Assembly: GCA_002279065.1 (NCBI GenBank)
Contig: NCKB01000007.1
Span: 210,164 to 274,163, forward strand
DNA: 64,000 bases
Direction: 5' to 3'
DNA from: Lysobacterales bacterium 15-68-25
GTDB lineage: Bacteria; Pseudomonadota; Gammaproteobacteria; Xanthomonadales; Rhodanobacteraceae
Part shown: positions 19,680-28,754 of the stretch, one piece after another
Layout: every line of letters begins with the position of its first letter
Numbering within the stretch: position 1 is the first letter of the stretch
The notes under the pieces: model-generated
Told to the model about the DNA's origin: nothing
The model's database searches: none
What the model saw: the letters and a program-made list of their open reading frames with translations, nothing else
Made by a program: the position numbers and the translations under genes

Positions 19680-21004
19680 GGACGCTCCATGATACCGGGG
19701 CCAGCGGCGTACCAGTCGATCCGGCGGGTCAGGTACATGGTCAGCGCCACCGCAGCCAGCAGCACGAACGAGCCGATCAGCAGCGCGTACTGCTCCGCTG
19801 CGATCAGGCCGTAGAGGATCGCGTAGACCAGTGCCAGCGCCGCGCCGAGGATCAGGCCTGCCCGCCTTGCGCGCAGCACCGCCGCGGCGTAGCCGCCCAC
19901 GATGCCCACCACGCTGAGCGCAGCCACCGCGTAGGCCGCGGCGAAGGCGATCTGCTCGGACAGCGCCAGCAGCACCACGTAGAACGTCGCCAGCGCGGCA
20001 CCGACCATCAGGTACTGCACCGGATGCACGCGCAGCCGGCGCAGCACCTCGACCAGGAAGAACGCCAGAAAGGTCGCACCGATGAACAGCACACCGTATT
20101 TCCCGGCGCGCAGGTTGCGCTGGTACACGTCCACCGGCTGGTACAGCTGCACGCCGAATGCGGCATCGCGCAGGGCGTCCTCGGCACGGACATCGCCGTC
20201 GCGCCAGTGCTGGCCGAAGCTGCGGTTGAGATCGAGTACCCGCCAGTGCGCGTCGAACCCGTCGGCCGTGACCAAACGCTCCATCGGCAGCGCCGCACCG
20301 GTGAAGCTCGGATCCGGCCAGGGCGCCTTCACGTGCACGTCGGTGGTACGTGCCAGTGGCAGCCAGGACATCGACCCGGTGCCGGCCAGGTGCAGGGTCA
20401 TCGAGAACGTGATCGGCTGGTCGCCCAGCGCATCGAGGTCGAGCGGGATCACCACGCTGGCCAGCCCGCCCAGTTGCCGCGCGGAGGAACGGAAGCGCGC
20501 CGGCAGCCCATTGATCTTCAGCTCATCCACACCCTGCAAGCCACGCAGGTCGCCAAGCGGCAGCTGCAGCTCCGCCTGCTGCCCCTGCCAGGTGCCAGCG
20601 GCCTCGCGGCGGAACTGCGCCAGGTCCTGTGCCGTGAAGCGCCCGGCCAGCTTCACCGTCGAGGCGAACGCCGGCACCCGGTAGATGCCGTACTGGCGCA
20701 CGTCGACCCGCAGGGTGGAATCGACTTGCGCCTCGTCGGGCAGCACGATCTCGGTGCCGCCGCGCCAGCGCGACTGGCCGCTGCTGTCCGGTTCCGCCGG
20801 GATCCGCAACGGCACGGCCAGCACCAGTCCACCCAGCACCTGCCGCCCGCCCCAACCCTGCGCCACCTGTGCCGCCGCCTGGTCGCGCATCTGCTCGCGC
20901 TCGGCGACCAGTCCGCGCACCTGCGCCAGCGGAATCAGCATCACCAGCGCCAGCAAGCCGATCCCGGCCACCCTGGCGGTGACCGTCTGTGTCCATCCAC
21001 GCAT
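19676..21004 (-). CDS. creD: Inner membrane protein CreD
   Basis: A 442-residue inner-membrane protein of the CreD family: one N-terminal helix (about residues 10-30, VAGIGLLALVMLIPLAQVRG), a large periplasmic domain with the family motif RRIPVYxA-like YGIYRVPAFASTVKLAGRF and FSFxLNGS-like MTLHLAGTGSMSWLPLARTT, then five or six C-terminal helices. ATG 21004 is preceded by GGGAGG. CreD is induced by CreBC in enteric bacteria and affects envelope integrity and beta-lactam response, including in Stenotrophomonas; creB/creC are absent here. Confidence 0.93.
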   Translation of the reverse strand: MRGWTQTVTARVAGIGLLALVMLIPLAQVRGLVAEREQMRDQAAAQVAQGWGGRQVLGGLVLAVPLRIPAEPDSSGQSRWRGGTEIVLPDEAQVDSTLRVDVRQYGIYRVPAFASTVKLAGRFTAQDLAQFRREAAGTWQGQQAELQLPLGDLRGLQGVDELKINGLPARFRSSARQLGGLASVVIPLDLDALGDQPITFSMTLHLAGTGSMSWLPLARTTDVHVKAPWPDPSFTGAALPMERLVTADGFDAHWRVLDLNRSFGQHWRDGDVRAEDALRDAAFGVQLYQPVDVYQRNLRAGKYGVLFIGATFLAFFLVEVLRRLRVHPVQYLMVGAALATFYVVLLALSEQIAFAAAYAVAALSVVGIVGGYAAAVLRARRAGLILGAALALVYAILYGLIAAEQYALLIGSFVLLAAVALTMYLTRRIDWYAAGPGIMERP

Positions 21005-21116
21005 GATCCATCCCTCCCGGAAAGCCTGCATGGGAACAGCCAAGTCGGGCACGGCCGGGACCGTCGGTGGCAGGGAGGAGACCTGCCGCGGGCGGCTTGC
21101 CTGCACACCAAATACG

Positions 21117-21140
21117 AAGGGCCGCCCGGAGGCGGCCCTT
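21117..21140 (-). terminator. Hairpin terminator downstream of MFS sugar porter gene
   Basis: A perfect 10-bp stem AAGGGCCGCC / GGCGGCCCTT (21117-21126 and 21131-21140) with a 4-nt loop, followed on the minus strand by CGTATTTGG. The T-tract is weak. It lies 22 bp after the MFS stop codon. Confidence 0.7.
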
Positions 21141-21162
21141 GCGAGGCGAACCGTGCCGAGGC

Positions 21163-22584
21163 TCAGCCCGGCATTTCCTCCAGCTCCATGCCCTTGGTCT
21201 CGCGCACCGCCGACATCACGAAGAACAGCGAGATCAGCGCGAAGGCGGCATACAGGCCGTAGGCGAAGGTCAGGCCAATCTGCGCCAGCGCCGGGAAGGT
21301 CGAACTGATCACGAAGTTGGCCAGCCACTGCGCCGAGGCCGCCACCGCCAGCGCGATCGCGCGGATGCGGTTGGGGAACATCTCGCCCAAGAGCACCCAC
21401 ACCATCGGCCCCCAGCTCAGGCCGAAGAACACCACGTAGGCATTGGCCGCCACCAGCGCCACCGGGCCGACCGAGTGCGGCAGCACCAGGTCGGCGCCGC
21501 TGCCGGTTGCCTGCGAGAAACACCACGCCATCACGCCGAGGGTCACCGCCATGCCGGCCGAGCCGACCACCAGCAGCGGCTTGCGGCCGATCTTGTCGAC
21601 CAGCGCGATCGCCACCAGGGTCACCAGCACGTTCACCACCGAGGTGGCCACGGTGATGGTGAACGAGTCGGCCTCGCTGAAGCCCACCGAATGCCACAGC
21701 GTCGACGAGTAGTAGAAGATCACGTTGATGCCGACGAACTGCTGGAACACCGACAGCAGGATGCCGACCCACACCACCGGCAGCAGGCCGGCGGTCGGAC
21801 CGCGCAGATCGCGCAGGCGCGGGCGATACTCCATCTTCAGGCTGTGCGCGATGTCGCCCACCTTCTTGTCGAGCGCGCTGTCGCTGCTCATGCCGAGCAC
21901 CTGGCGCAGCACGTCCTTGGCCTCGGCCAGCCGCCCCTTGGCGACCAGGTGGCGCGGCGACTCCGGCACGCCGAGCACCAGCGCGCCGTAGATCAGCGCC
22001 GGGATCACCGCCACCAGGAACATCCAGCGCCACGCGGCCAGGCCGAAGGCCAGCTTGTTCGCCGCGCCACCGGCGGCACCGGCCAGCCAGGCATCGCTGA
22101 GCAGGGCGACGAAGATGCCGAGCACGATCGCCAGCTGCTGCATCGAACCGAGGCGGCCGCGTACCCGTGCAGGCGAGACCTCGGCGATATAGGTCGGCGC
22201 GATCACCGACGCCACGCCAACGCCGATGCCGCCGACGAGGCGCCAGAAGATCAGGTCCCACACGCCGAAGGCCAGACCCGAGCCCAGCGCACTGATCGCC
22301 AGGAACAACGCCGCCACCTGCATCGTGCGCACGCGGCCGAAGCGATCGGCCAGCGAGCCGGCGTACCAGGCGCCGGCGGCCGAGCCCAGCAGGGCGCAGG
22401 ACACGGTGAAACCGATCTCGCCCGCATTCAGTGCGAACGCGCCGCGCACCGCATCCACCGCGCCGTTGATCACCGCCGTGTCGAAACCGAACAGGAAGCC
22501 GCCCAGGGCGGCCGCCGCCGCGATCACCACCACGCGCAGCGTGGCGTGCTGCTCGGCGTCGGCCGAGGTCTCCGTCGTTGCCAT
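21163..22584 (-). CDS. MFS sugar porter family transporter
   Basis: A 473-residue, 12-helix proton symporter of the sugar porter family (XylE/GalP/glucose facilitator type). It has the signatures DRFGRVRT (80-87) in loop 2-3, PTYIAEVSPARVRGRLGS (130-147), a PESPR motif before the central loop, and DKIGRKPLL in loop 8-9. Start ATG 22584 is preceded by AAAGGGG; an upstream frame would add a 29-residue non-conserved leader. The sugar is not clear from sequence. It is a single-gene unit with its own terminator and no regulator alongside. Confidence 0.9.
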   Translation of the reverse strand: MATTETSADAEQHATLRVVVIAAAAALGGFLFGFDTAVINGAVDAVRGAFALNAGEIGFTVSCALLGSAAGAWYAGSLADRFGRVRTMQVAALFLAISALGSGLAFGVWDLIFWRLVGGIGVGVASVIAPTYIAEVSPARVRGRLGSMQQLAIVLGIFVALLSDAWLAGAAGGAANKLAFGLAAWRWMFLVAVIPALIYGALVLGVPESPRHLVAKGRLAEAKDVLRQVLGMSSDSALDKKVGDIAHSLKMEYRPRLRDLRGPTAGLLPVVWVGILLSVFQQFVGINVIFYYSSTLWHSVGFSEADSFTITVATSVVNVLVTLVAIALVDKIGRKPLLVVGSAGMAVTLGVMAWCFSQATGSGADLVLPHSVGPVALVAANAYVVFFGLSWGPMVWVLLGEMFPNRIRAIALAVAASAQWLANFVISSTFPALAQIGLTFAYGLYAAFALISLFFVMSAVRETKGMELEEMPG

Positions 22585-22651
22585 CGTTGTTCCCACCCCT
22601 TTGTATGAAGTCCGGCCGATTCTGCGATGCGCGCACGGCGCGTTCGGCCTG

Positions 22652-22659
22652 AATACGTA
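22652..22659. promoter_or_regulatory. Short palindrome upstream of the sugar porter gene
   Basis: ATACGTAT is a perfect 8-bp palindrome in an AT-rich pocket (GAATACGTATGCATCC), 68 bp upstream of the sugar porter start and within its expected promoter. Sugar transport genes in this order often have LacI-type operators here, but this site is too short to be convincing. Confidence 0.25.
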
Positions 22660-22702
22660 TGCATCCCGCACCGCACAACGATCGGTGCGGCCGTCCCCTA
22701 GG

Positions 22703-24658
22703 TTAGCCCGTTTGCGCCTGCGCGAAGAAGGCGCGCACGTCGGCCACCTCGCGCGTGCGCGGCATCGGCGGCAGGCTGGCCAGGAACAGCTTGCCGTAAC
22801 CCTTGCCGAGCAGGCGCGGATCGCACAGCACCAGCACGCCGCGATCGTGCACGTCGCGGATCAGCCGGCCGGCGCCCTGCTTGAGCGCGATCGCCGCGCT
22901 TGGCACCTGCCAGCCCATGAAGGGATTGATGCCGGCCTGCTCCAGCGCCTCCAGCCGCGCGACCAGCACCGGATCGTCCGGCGCTGCGAACGGCAGCTTG
23001 TCGATCACCACCACGCTGAGCGCCTCGCCGGCGACGTCCACGCCCTCCCAGAAACTCGCCGCGCCGAGCAGCACTCCATGGCCGCTGCTGCGGAATTCCT
23101 CCAGCAGCCGGTGGCGTGGCGCCTCGCCCTGCACGAACAGCGGCCACGGCACGCGGCTGCGCAGCAGGTCGGCGGCGCGACGCAGCGCGCGGTGCGAGGT
23201 GAACAGCAGGAACGCACGGCCGTTCGAGGCCTGCAGCACCGGCAGCACGGCCTCGATCACCTGGTCGGTGTAGTCACGCGCGGCCGGGTCCGGCAGGCCC
23301 GGCGGCAGGTAGCACAGCGCCTGGCGCGCGTAGTCGAACGGGCTTTCCAGGCTCAGCGTCTGCGGATCGTCCAGCCCCAGCTGGCGCGCGAAGTGGCCGA
23401 AGTCGCCACCGACCGAGAGCGTCGCGGAAGTATGGATCCATGCCGCCTGGGTGCGCTCGCGCATCGCCCGCAACGGCGCCGCCAGATCCAGCGGCGTGGC
23501 ATGGATGGCGAAGCCGCGCGGGAACAGTTCGTACCAGCGCACGTCGATGCCGCGCGCCTCGCCGGCCTTGCCTTCGACGATGCGCTCCAGCCGCTCGCTC
23601 AACGCCAGCGAGCGCTCGTAGACGTTGGCGAAGCCGCGCGAACGGTCGGCCTGCGAGGCGAGCTGGTCGGACAACGTGGCCACCAGCTCGACCAGGTCGC
23701 GCAATCCGTCGCGCACCACAGCGCGGCTTTCCAGCTCGGCGAACGGGCCGCGTGCGGGCAGCGCCTCCATCGCCGCGCGCAGCTGCTTCAGTGCGCCCTG
23801 CAGGGCCTCCACCGGCTCCAGCAGCAGGCCGATCGCACCGGTGATGCCGCTGCATTCGGTCAACGCATCCTGGCCCAGCTCGGACAGCTGCCGCGCGCTC
23901 ACGCTCTGCGAGAAGAACTGCCCGGCCAGCTCGGGCACCTGGTGTGCCTCGTCGAGGATGAAGGCCTGCGCGCCGGGCAGGATCTCGCCGAAGCCCTCCT
24001 GCTTGAGTGCCAGGTCGGCGAACAGCAGGTGGTGATTCGCCACCACGAGATCGGCATCCTGTGCCTCGCGGCGCGCCTTGATCACGTGGCAGTCGTCGAA
24101 GAACGGACACTCCGCGCCGAGGCAGTTTTCCGGCGTGGAGGTGACCCGCGGCCACAGCGGCGATTCCTCCGGCACCTCGGCCAGCTCCATGCGGTCGCCA
24201 TGGCGGGTGCGCGCGGACCACTGGCGGATCGCCGCCAACTGGTGCGACTGCGCCGGATCCAGGCTGCCACCGTCGCGCACGGTCTGATCCAGGCGGTACA
24301 GGCACAGGTAGTTGGCGCGCCCCTTCAGCAGGGCCGTCTTCAACCGGCCGCCGAGCACCGAGCGCACCCGCGGCAGGTCGCGGAAGAACAACTGGTCCTG
24401 CAACGCCTTGGTGCCGGTGGAGACGATCACCCGCCCGCCGGACAGCAGCGCCGGCACCAGGTAGGCGAAGGTCTTGCCGGTGCCGGTGCCCGCCTCGGCG
24501 ATCAGCGTCTCGCGCTCGGCGATGGCGTGCGCAACCGCACGCGCCATGTCCTGCTGCGCGGCGCGCGGGGCGAAGTTGGGCAGCTCGCGGGCGAACGGGC
24601 CGTCGGCGCCGAGCAGCGCACCGAGGTCGTCGGGCGCGGCGTCATCGGGATCGATCAT
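22703..24658 (-). CDS. ATP-dependent DNA helicase, YoaA/DinG family
   Basis: A 651-residue XPD-like superfamily 2 helicase. Walker A EAGTGTGKT is at 55-63; DEAH at 236-239 (ILDEAHQVPELA). Four cysteines for a 4Fe-4S cluster are at 119, 179, 184 and 190 (NYLC...NCLGAECPFFDDC), as in DinG, YoaA and XPD. The C-terminal helicase half ends with AIALKQGAGRLIRDVHDRGV. Length and spacing match YoaA better than the longer DinG. YoaA in E. coli works with the polymerase chi subunit in repair of replication blocks. The start is ATG 24658. Confidence 0.93.
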   Translation of the reverse strand: MIDPDDAAPDDLGALLGADGPFARELPNFAPRAAQQDMARAVAHAIAERETLIAEAGTGTGKTFAYLVPALLSGGRVIVSTGTKALQDQLFFRDLPRVRSVLGGRLKTALLKGRANYLCLYRLDQTVRDGGSLDPAQSHQLAAIRQWSARTRHGDRMELAEVPEESPLWPRVTSTPENCLGAECPFFDDCHVIKARREAQDADLVVANHHLLFADLALKQEGFGEILPGAQAFILDEAHQVPELAGQFFSQSVSARQLSELGQDALTECSGITGAIGLLLEPVEALQGALKQLRAAMEALPARGPFAELESRAVVRDGLRDLVELVATLSDQLASQADRSRGFANVYERSLALSERLERIVEGKAGEARGIDVRWYELFPRGFAIHATPLDLAAPLRAMRERTQAAWIHTSATLSVGGDFGHFARQLGLDDPQTLSLESPFDYARQALCYLPPGLPDPAARDYTDQVIEAVLPVLQASNGRAFLLFTSHRALRRAADLLRSRVPWPLFVQGEAPRHRLLEEFRSSGHGVLLGAASFWEGVDVAGEALSVVVIDKLPFAAPDDPVLVARLEALEQAGINPFMGWQVPSAAIALKQGAGRLIRDVHDRGVLVLCDPRLLGKGYGKLFLASLPPMPRTREVADVRAFFAQAQTG

Positions 24659-24921
24659 CCGGCAAGTATGGCCGAGGGGGCGCGGCGCGGCGAGCGAGCG
24701 GCCACTGCCACCGAGCCGGGCCCTGGAAGGGTGATGCCGATGTGGGAGAGCCTGCGGTTCCAGCCAGGCCGCGCCATCCCGCCAACGATCACTCCCGGAC
24801 ACCTTCCCCGCGGGCCCGCGACCGGGCGCCGCCGACCGGGCCGGCGTCGCGGGTGGCTTCGTACTGGTGCTGGGCTGGCTGGCACGGGCTTTGTGGAGCC
24901 GGCACCACGCCTGAAGCCGAC

Positions 24922-25446
24922 TCAGAAGCGGTTGATGCCGGGCTTGTGGCAGGCCTGCAGCTGCTGGCGGGCGCTGGCGGCGCCCGCGGTGTCGCGCGCG
25001 TGCAGGCGGATCTCCACCACGGTCTGCCAGTTGCGGGCGCACAGCGGGCCAAGCTTCGGCCCCAGCGACCAGGACTTCTGCGCCAGCTTCTCGGCCTCCG
25101 GGAAGTCCTGCAGGCGCACGGCCAGTTCGGCGCGGTCCTGCAGCAGGTCGGGTGACTCCGGACTGAGCCGCAACGCCTGGTCGAGCATGGTGGCCGCGCC
25201 GCGGTAGTTGCCGGTGCGCTCGTCGGCCTGCGCAGCGTCCTGCAACGACGCCACGCCCGGCTCGCGCAGCGGACTGACGTCGATCACCGACCGCTCGCTC
25301 GCGCCGGCGGCGCGGATCGCGTTGACCATCGCCTGCGGCGAGGGCAACGGCGGCGCCGGTGGTGCGGGCGGGTTGTCGGCCATGCAGCCGGCAAGCAGCG
25401 CGGCGGCGGCAACGGGAAGGAGGCGGCGGATGCGGTACACGGACAT
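24922..25446 (-). CDS. TPR-containing outer-membrane lipoprotein, probable PBP1b activator (LpoP-like)
   Basis: A 174-residue lipoprotein: signal MSVYRIRRLLPVAAAALLAG, lipobox Cys21 in LLAGC, then a proline-rich linker (NPPAPPAPPLPSPQ). A tetratricopeptide-like helical part (about 75-170) follows with GNYRGAATMLDQALRLSPES. The +2 Met and +3 Ala do not retain it in the inner membrane. Its start lies 9 nt after the mrcB stop, so both genes are one operon. In Pseudomonas aeruginosa the TPR lipoprotein LpoP activates PBP1b; the same build and placement here make this its likely counterpart. The role is inferred. Confidence 0.75.
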   Translation of the reverse strand: MSVYRIRRLLPVAAAALLAGCMADNPPAPPAPPLPSPQAMVNAIRAAGASERSVIDVSPLREPGVASLQDAAQADERTGNYRGAATMLDQALRLSPESPDLLQDRAELAVRLQDFPEAEKLAQKSWSLGPKLGPLCARNWQTVVEIRLHARDTAGAASARQQLQACHKPGINRF

Positions 25447-25455
25447 GGCTGGGGA

Positions 25456-27786
25456 TCAGTGGGTGGGAGCCGGTGCAGGTTGCGCCGGCGGATTGTCATG
25501 GTCGCCGACGCCGAAGAAGTTGCCGACGCGCTGCCAGAAGCAGCTCTCGGTGTCCGGCGGCAGGCTGCCGGCGACCACCGGCAGTTCACGCGCGCCGCTG
25601 CACTGCGGGTCGATGCGCTTGCCGTCGGCCGGATTGATCCAGGCCATCTCCAGGCCCGGGCCGGGCGCGGCCGACAGGGGTCGGGTCGGCAGCCGCGCGA
25701 ACAGGTTGCGCCAGACGCGCAGCGCGCCGGTGGCGCCGAACAGGCCGGTCGGCTTGTTGTCGTCGCGGCCCATCCAGAACACCGCCAGGCGGTCGCCGGT
25801 GAACCCGGCGAACCAGCTGTCGCGCGTGTCGTTGCTGGTGCCGGTCTTGCCGGCGGCGTTGAGCCACGCCAGCCCGGAGTCGCCGATCGAATGCGCGGTA
25901 CCGAACAACGCCACCTGCTGCATCGCCCAGGTGATCAGGCGCACCGCCGGCTGGTACTCGCCGGGACCGGGCTGCACCTCGTAGCGCTTGATGGTGCGTC
26001 CGTTGCCGTCGACCACGCCACGCACCGCCAGCAGCGGCAGCGCATGGCCGTCGGAGGCGAGGTACTGATAGAGCTGCGCCAGCTGCAGCGGCGCCATGTC
26101 CTGCGCGCCGATCAGCAGCGAGGGACTGGGATTGATGTCCTTGAAGCCGAACGACTCGAGGAACGCCCGGATGCGCGGCAGGCCGACCTCGAGCCCGAGG
26201 TGGATCGTGGCCAGGTTCCACGAATGCGCCAGCGCGTCGACCATCGGCAGCATGCCGTGCGACTGGTCGTCGTCGTTGTGCGGCTCCCACATCGAGCCGT
26301 CCGGCTGGCGCATGCTGACCGGGCTGTCGTCCAGCAGCGTGCCCAGGTTCCAGTGCGCCGGGTCGGTCAGCGCCACGAGGTAGACGAACGGCTTGATGGT
26401 CGAGCCGACCGGGCGCTGCGCGTCCATCGCTCGGTTGAAGCCGGGGTCGCCGGGGTTCTTGCTGCCGATCACCGCCAATACGCTGCCGGTCTGTGCGTCG
26501 GTCACCACGCCGGCGGCCTGCACCGCGCTGCCGCGCTTGCCCAGCGACTTCACCGTCTCGGTGACGGCCTTCTCGGCGTACAGCTGCGCGGCCGGATCGA
26601 GCGTGGTGAAGATCGACAGGTTGCCGGCACGCAGCGTGTCGTCGTCGAAGTCGGCCATGATCTGGCGGCGCACCAGGTCCATGAAGGCCGGGAAGCGGTT
26701 GTGCGGCAGCTGCGCGTTGTCGGCGATGCCCAGCGGCGTGGCCTCGGCCGCCTTGGCCTGGGCGGCGGTCATCAGGCCGGTCTTGGCGAACTGCTCGAGC
26801 ACCAGGTTGCGGCGTGCCAGCGCATGCTCGGGATACCGCCGCGGGTCGTAATAGCTCGGGCCCTTGACCATGCCGACCAGCAACGCGATCTCCTGCGGCC
26901 GCAGCTCCTCCAGCCGTCGGCCGAAGTAGAACTCTGCCGCCGCCGCGAAGCCGTGCACGGCCTGGCTGCCCTGCTGGCCGAGGAAGACCTCGTTGATGTA
27001 CGCCTCGAGGATGCGCGACTTCGGATAGTGCGCCTCGATCAGCAGCGAGAGGATCGCCTCGTTGAACTTGCGGGTGAAGTTCTGGTTGCGGTCCAGGAAC
27101 AGGTTGCGCACCAGCTGCTGGGTCAGCGTCGAACCGCCCTGCACCGTGTGGCCGGCGCGCAGGTTGGCGAAGGCCGCGCGCAGGATCGCGGTGAAGTCGA
27201 TGCCGATGTGGTGCTTGAAATCGCGGTCCTCGACCGCTTGCAGGCCGCTGACCAGCAGCGGCGGCACGTCGGCCAGGTGCACGATGCGGCGCTCTTCCTG
27301 CTGGGCACCGTACACGGTGGCGATGCGCGCCGGATCCAGGTGCGCCTCCTTCAGCGGCTTGCCGCTGGCCGCATCCGCCACCGCGGCGACCACGCCCCGC
27401 CCCATCGTGACCGTGATCCGCTTGGGCAGCTCGCCGCCGTCCGGGCCGGCGTAGCCGCGCGAGGAAATCGTGTAGCGCGCGCCGTGCCGGCCCCAGCGGC
27501 CGGGCAGCTCGCCCTTGCCGTCGTCGCTGTAGCCGGCGAAGGTCAGCTCCAGCTCCAGCGCGGCCGGCGTCATCGGCTCGCCGGCCTGAAGCAGCAGCGG
27601 GCGCGCGAACACCCGCGTCGGCACGGCGAACACCAGGTCGTTGAAGCGGTCCTGCACGCGCTTGTCGAGCACCAGCGTGTAGGGCAGCAGGAAGCCGAAG
27701 AACAGGCCCAGCCCGATCCAGAACGGAATGCGCACCCACGGCCAGGCGGTGCGGGCGAAGGATTGCAGGCGGGTCAGAAAGGCCAA
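25456..27786 (-). CDS. mrcB: Penicillin-binding protein 1B
   Basis: A 776-residue class A PBP that polymerises and cross-links peptidoglycan. Order: cytoplasmic tail and transmembrane helix (about 18-40), UB2H-like domain (about 60-150), GT51 glycosyltransferase with Glu186 in EDRDFKHHIGID and QGGSTLTQQ, then transpeptidase with Ser462-TIK, Ser522-W-N and Lys647-TGT. All catalytic motifs are intact. The likely start is TTG at 27786, with GGGGAAT upstream; no ATG in frame gives the full membrane anchor. It is followed at once by the probable activator lipoprotein. Confidence 0.95.
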   Translation of the reverse strand: MAFLTRLQSFARTAWPWVRIPFWIGLGLFFGFLLPYTLVLDKRVQDRFNDLVFAVPTRVFARPLLLQAGEPMTPAALELELTFAGYSDDGKGELPGRWGRHGARYTISSRGYAGPDGGELPKRITVTMGRGVVAAVADAASGKPLKEAHLDPARIATVYGAQQEERRIVHLADVPPLLVSGLQAVEDRDFKHHIGIDFTAILRAAFANLRAGHTVQGGSTLTQQLVRNLFLDRNQNFTRKFNEAILSLLIEAHYPKSRILEAYINEVFLGQQGSQAVHGFAAAAEFYFGRRLEELRPQEIALLVGMVKGPSYYDPRRYPEHALARRNLVLEQFAKTGLMTAAQAKAAEATPLGIADNAQLPHNRFPAFMDLVRRQIMADFDDDTLRAGNLSIFTTLDPAAQLYAEKAVTETVKSLGKRGSAVQAAGVVTDAQTGSVLAVIGSKNPGDPGFNRAMDAQRPVGSTIKPFVYLVALTDPAHWNLGTLLDDSPVSMRQPDGSMWEPHNDDDQSHGMLPMVDALAHSWNLATIHLGLEVGLPRIRAFLESFGFKDINPSPSLLIGAQDMAPLQLAQLYQYLASDGHALPLLAVRGVVDGNGRTIKRYEVQPGPGEYQPAVRLITWAMQQVALFGTAHSIGDSGLAWLNAAGKTGTSNDTRDSWFAGFTGDRLAVFWMGRDDNKPTGLFGATGALRVWRNLFARLPTRPLSAAPGPGLEMAWINPADGKRIDPQCSGARELPVVAGSLPPDTESCFWQRVGNFFGVGDHDNPPAQPAPAPTH

Positions 27787-27907
27787 CGCGAGGAATTCCC
27801 GGGGAAAACGGAGATCGATGATAGGCCCTCGCCCCCGGCGCCAATCTGAATGCCACCCACTTCCGCGGGGCAGAACGCAGGCGCGACCGGGGCGATCCGC
27901 GGGCGGA

Positions 27908-28750
27908 TCAGCGTGCCAGCCCCCAGCAGCGGGCGTCGGGCCGGAACGGCCGCGGCTGCACCCCGAGCAGGCGGGTCAGCGCCGTGTTGTCCGCCACGAG
28001 ATCCTCATCGAGCCGGGCCAGCGGACCGCGCAGCTTCGGTGCCAGCCGCGCGCCCAGCTGCAGAGCGAGGCGCGGAACCGGCAGCGGCAGGGTGGCGACC
28101 GGCAGGCTGTCGCGCACGCGGGCGAACATACCGGCCGCGCTCAGCCGCTCACCGCCACCGATCGGAACGATCCCGCCGCTGGCCACGGACGGAGCCAGCG
28201 CCGCCAGGCTCGCCAGCGCGATGTCGTCGGCGTGCACCGGCTGGCGCAGGCCGCGCCCGGCCGGCAGCGGAAAGACGCGCAGCCGCGCGGCGCGCCGGGC
28301 GATCGGGGTCAGGCTGCGGTCGAGCCCGGCGCCATAGACGATGGTCGGGCGCAGCACCATCCACGCCAGCCCGCGCGCCGCGCATGCCTCCGCCAGCGCC
28401 TGCTCGCCGTCGCGCAGCAACCGGGCGATGGCCCGTTCGGCGGGCACGACCGAGTCGTGCTTGGTCTGCGCACTCATCGAACTGGTGGCGACCACGCGCG
28501 GCGATCCGCATGGCGGCGCCTGGGCCAGCCACTGCGCGAACGGCAGCAGCGGGCCGTAACTCACGATGCCGGCCAGCGGCGGCAGCTCGCGCGGCATCGC
28601 GTCGGGCAGGCCGCCCTCGATCCAGCGCACGCCGGGCTGCGCCGTTTGTGGCCGACGGCTGAGCGCGAGCACGTCGTGCCCGGCCTCGTTCAGCCGCGGC
28701 AGCAGGAAACGGCCGATCTGGCTGCTGGCGCCCAGCACCAGGACGGTCAT
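27908..28750 (-). CDS. NAD(P)-binding SDR-family protein (epimerase/dehydratase-like)
   Basis: A 280-residue extended short-chain dehydrogenase-like protein with a Rossmann start MTVLVLGASSQIGRFLLPRL, SSMSAQTKHDS in place of the active-site Ser region, and ARGLAWMVLRPTIVYGAGLD as the conserved R-P-YG block. The usual YxxxK catalytic pair is not obvious, so it may bind nucleotide without being a classical oxidoreductase. Similar proteins are annotated as NAD-dependent epimerases. It begins 4 nt after the repeat-protein gene and is co-transcribed with it. Confidence 0.75.
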   Translation of the reverse strand: MTVLVLGASSQIGRFLLPRLNEAGHDVLALSRRPQTAQPGVRWIEGGLPDAMPRELPPLAGIVSYGPLLPFAQWLAQAPPCGSPRVVATSSMSAQTKHDSVVPAERAIARLLRDGEQALAEACAARGLAWMVLRPTIVYGAGLDRSLTPIARRAARLRVFPLPAGRGLRQPVHADDIALASLAALAPSVASGGIVPIGGGERLSAAGMFARVRDSLPVATLPLPVPRLALQLGARLAPKLRGPLARLDEDLVADNTALTRLLGVQPRPFRPDARCWGLAR

Positions 28751-28754
28751 GCGA

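Noticed and set aside
22584..22671. A longer sugar porter starting at 22671
   Set aside because: The extra 29 residues are not hydrophobic or conserved-looking, and AAAGGGG precedes ATG 22584.
24659..24921. A gene in the gap between the helicase and the TPR lipoprotein
   Set aside because: The minus-strand frame merely extends the helicase upstream, and other frames give Arg/Pro-rich sequence. I see nothing in this 263-bp gap.
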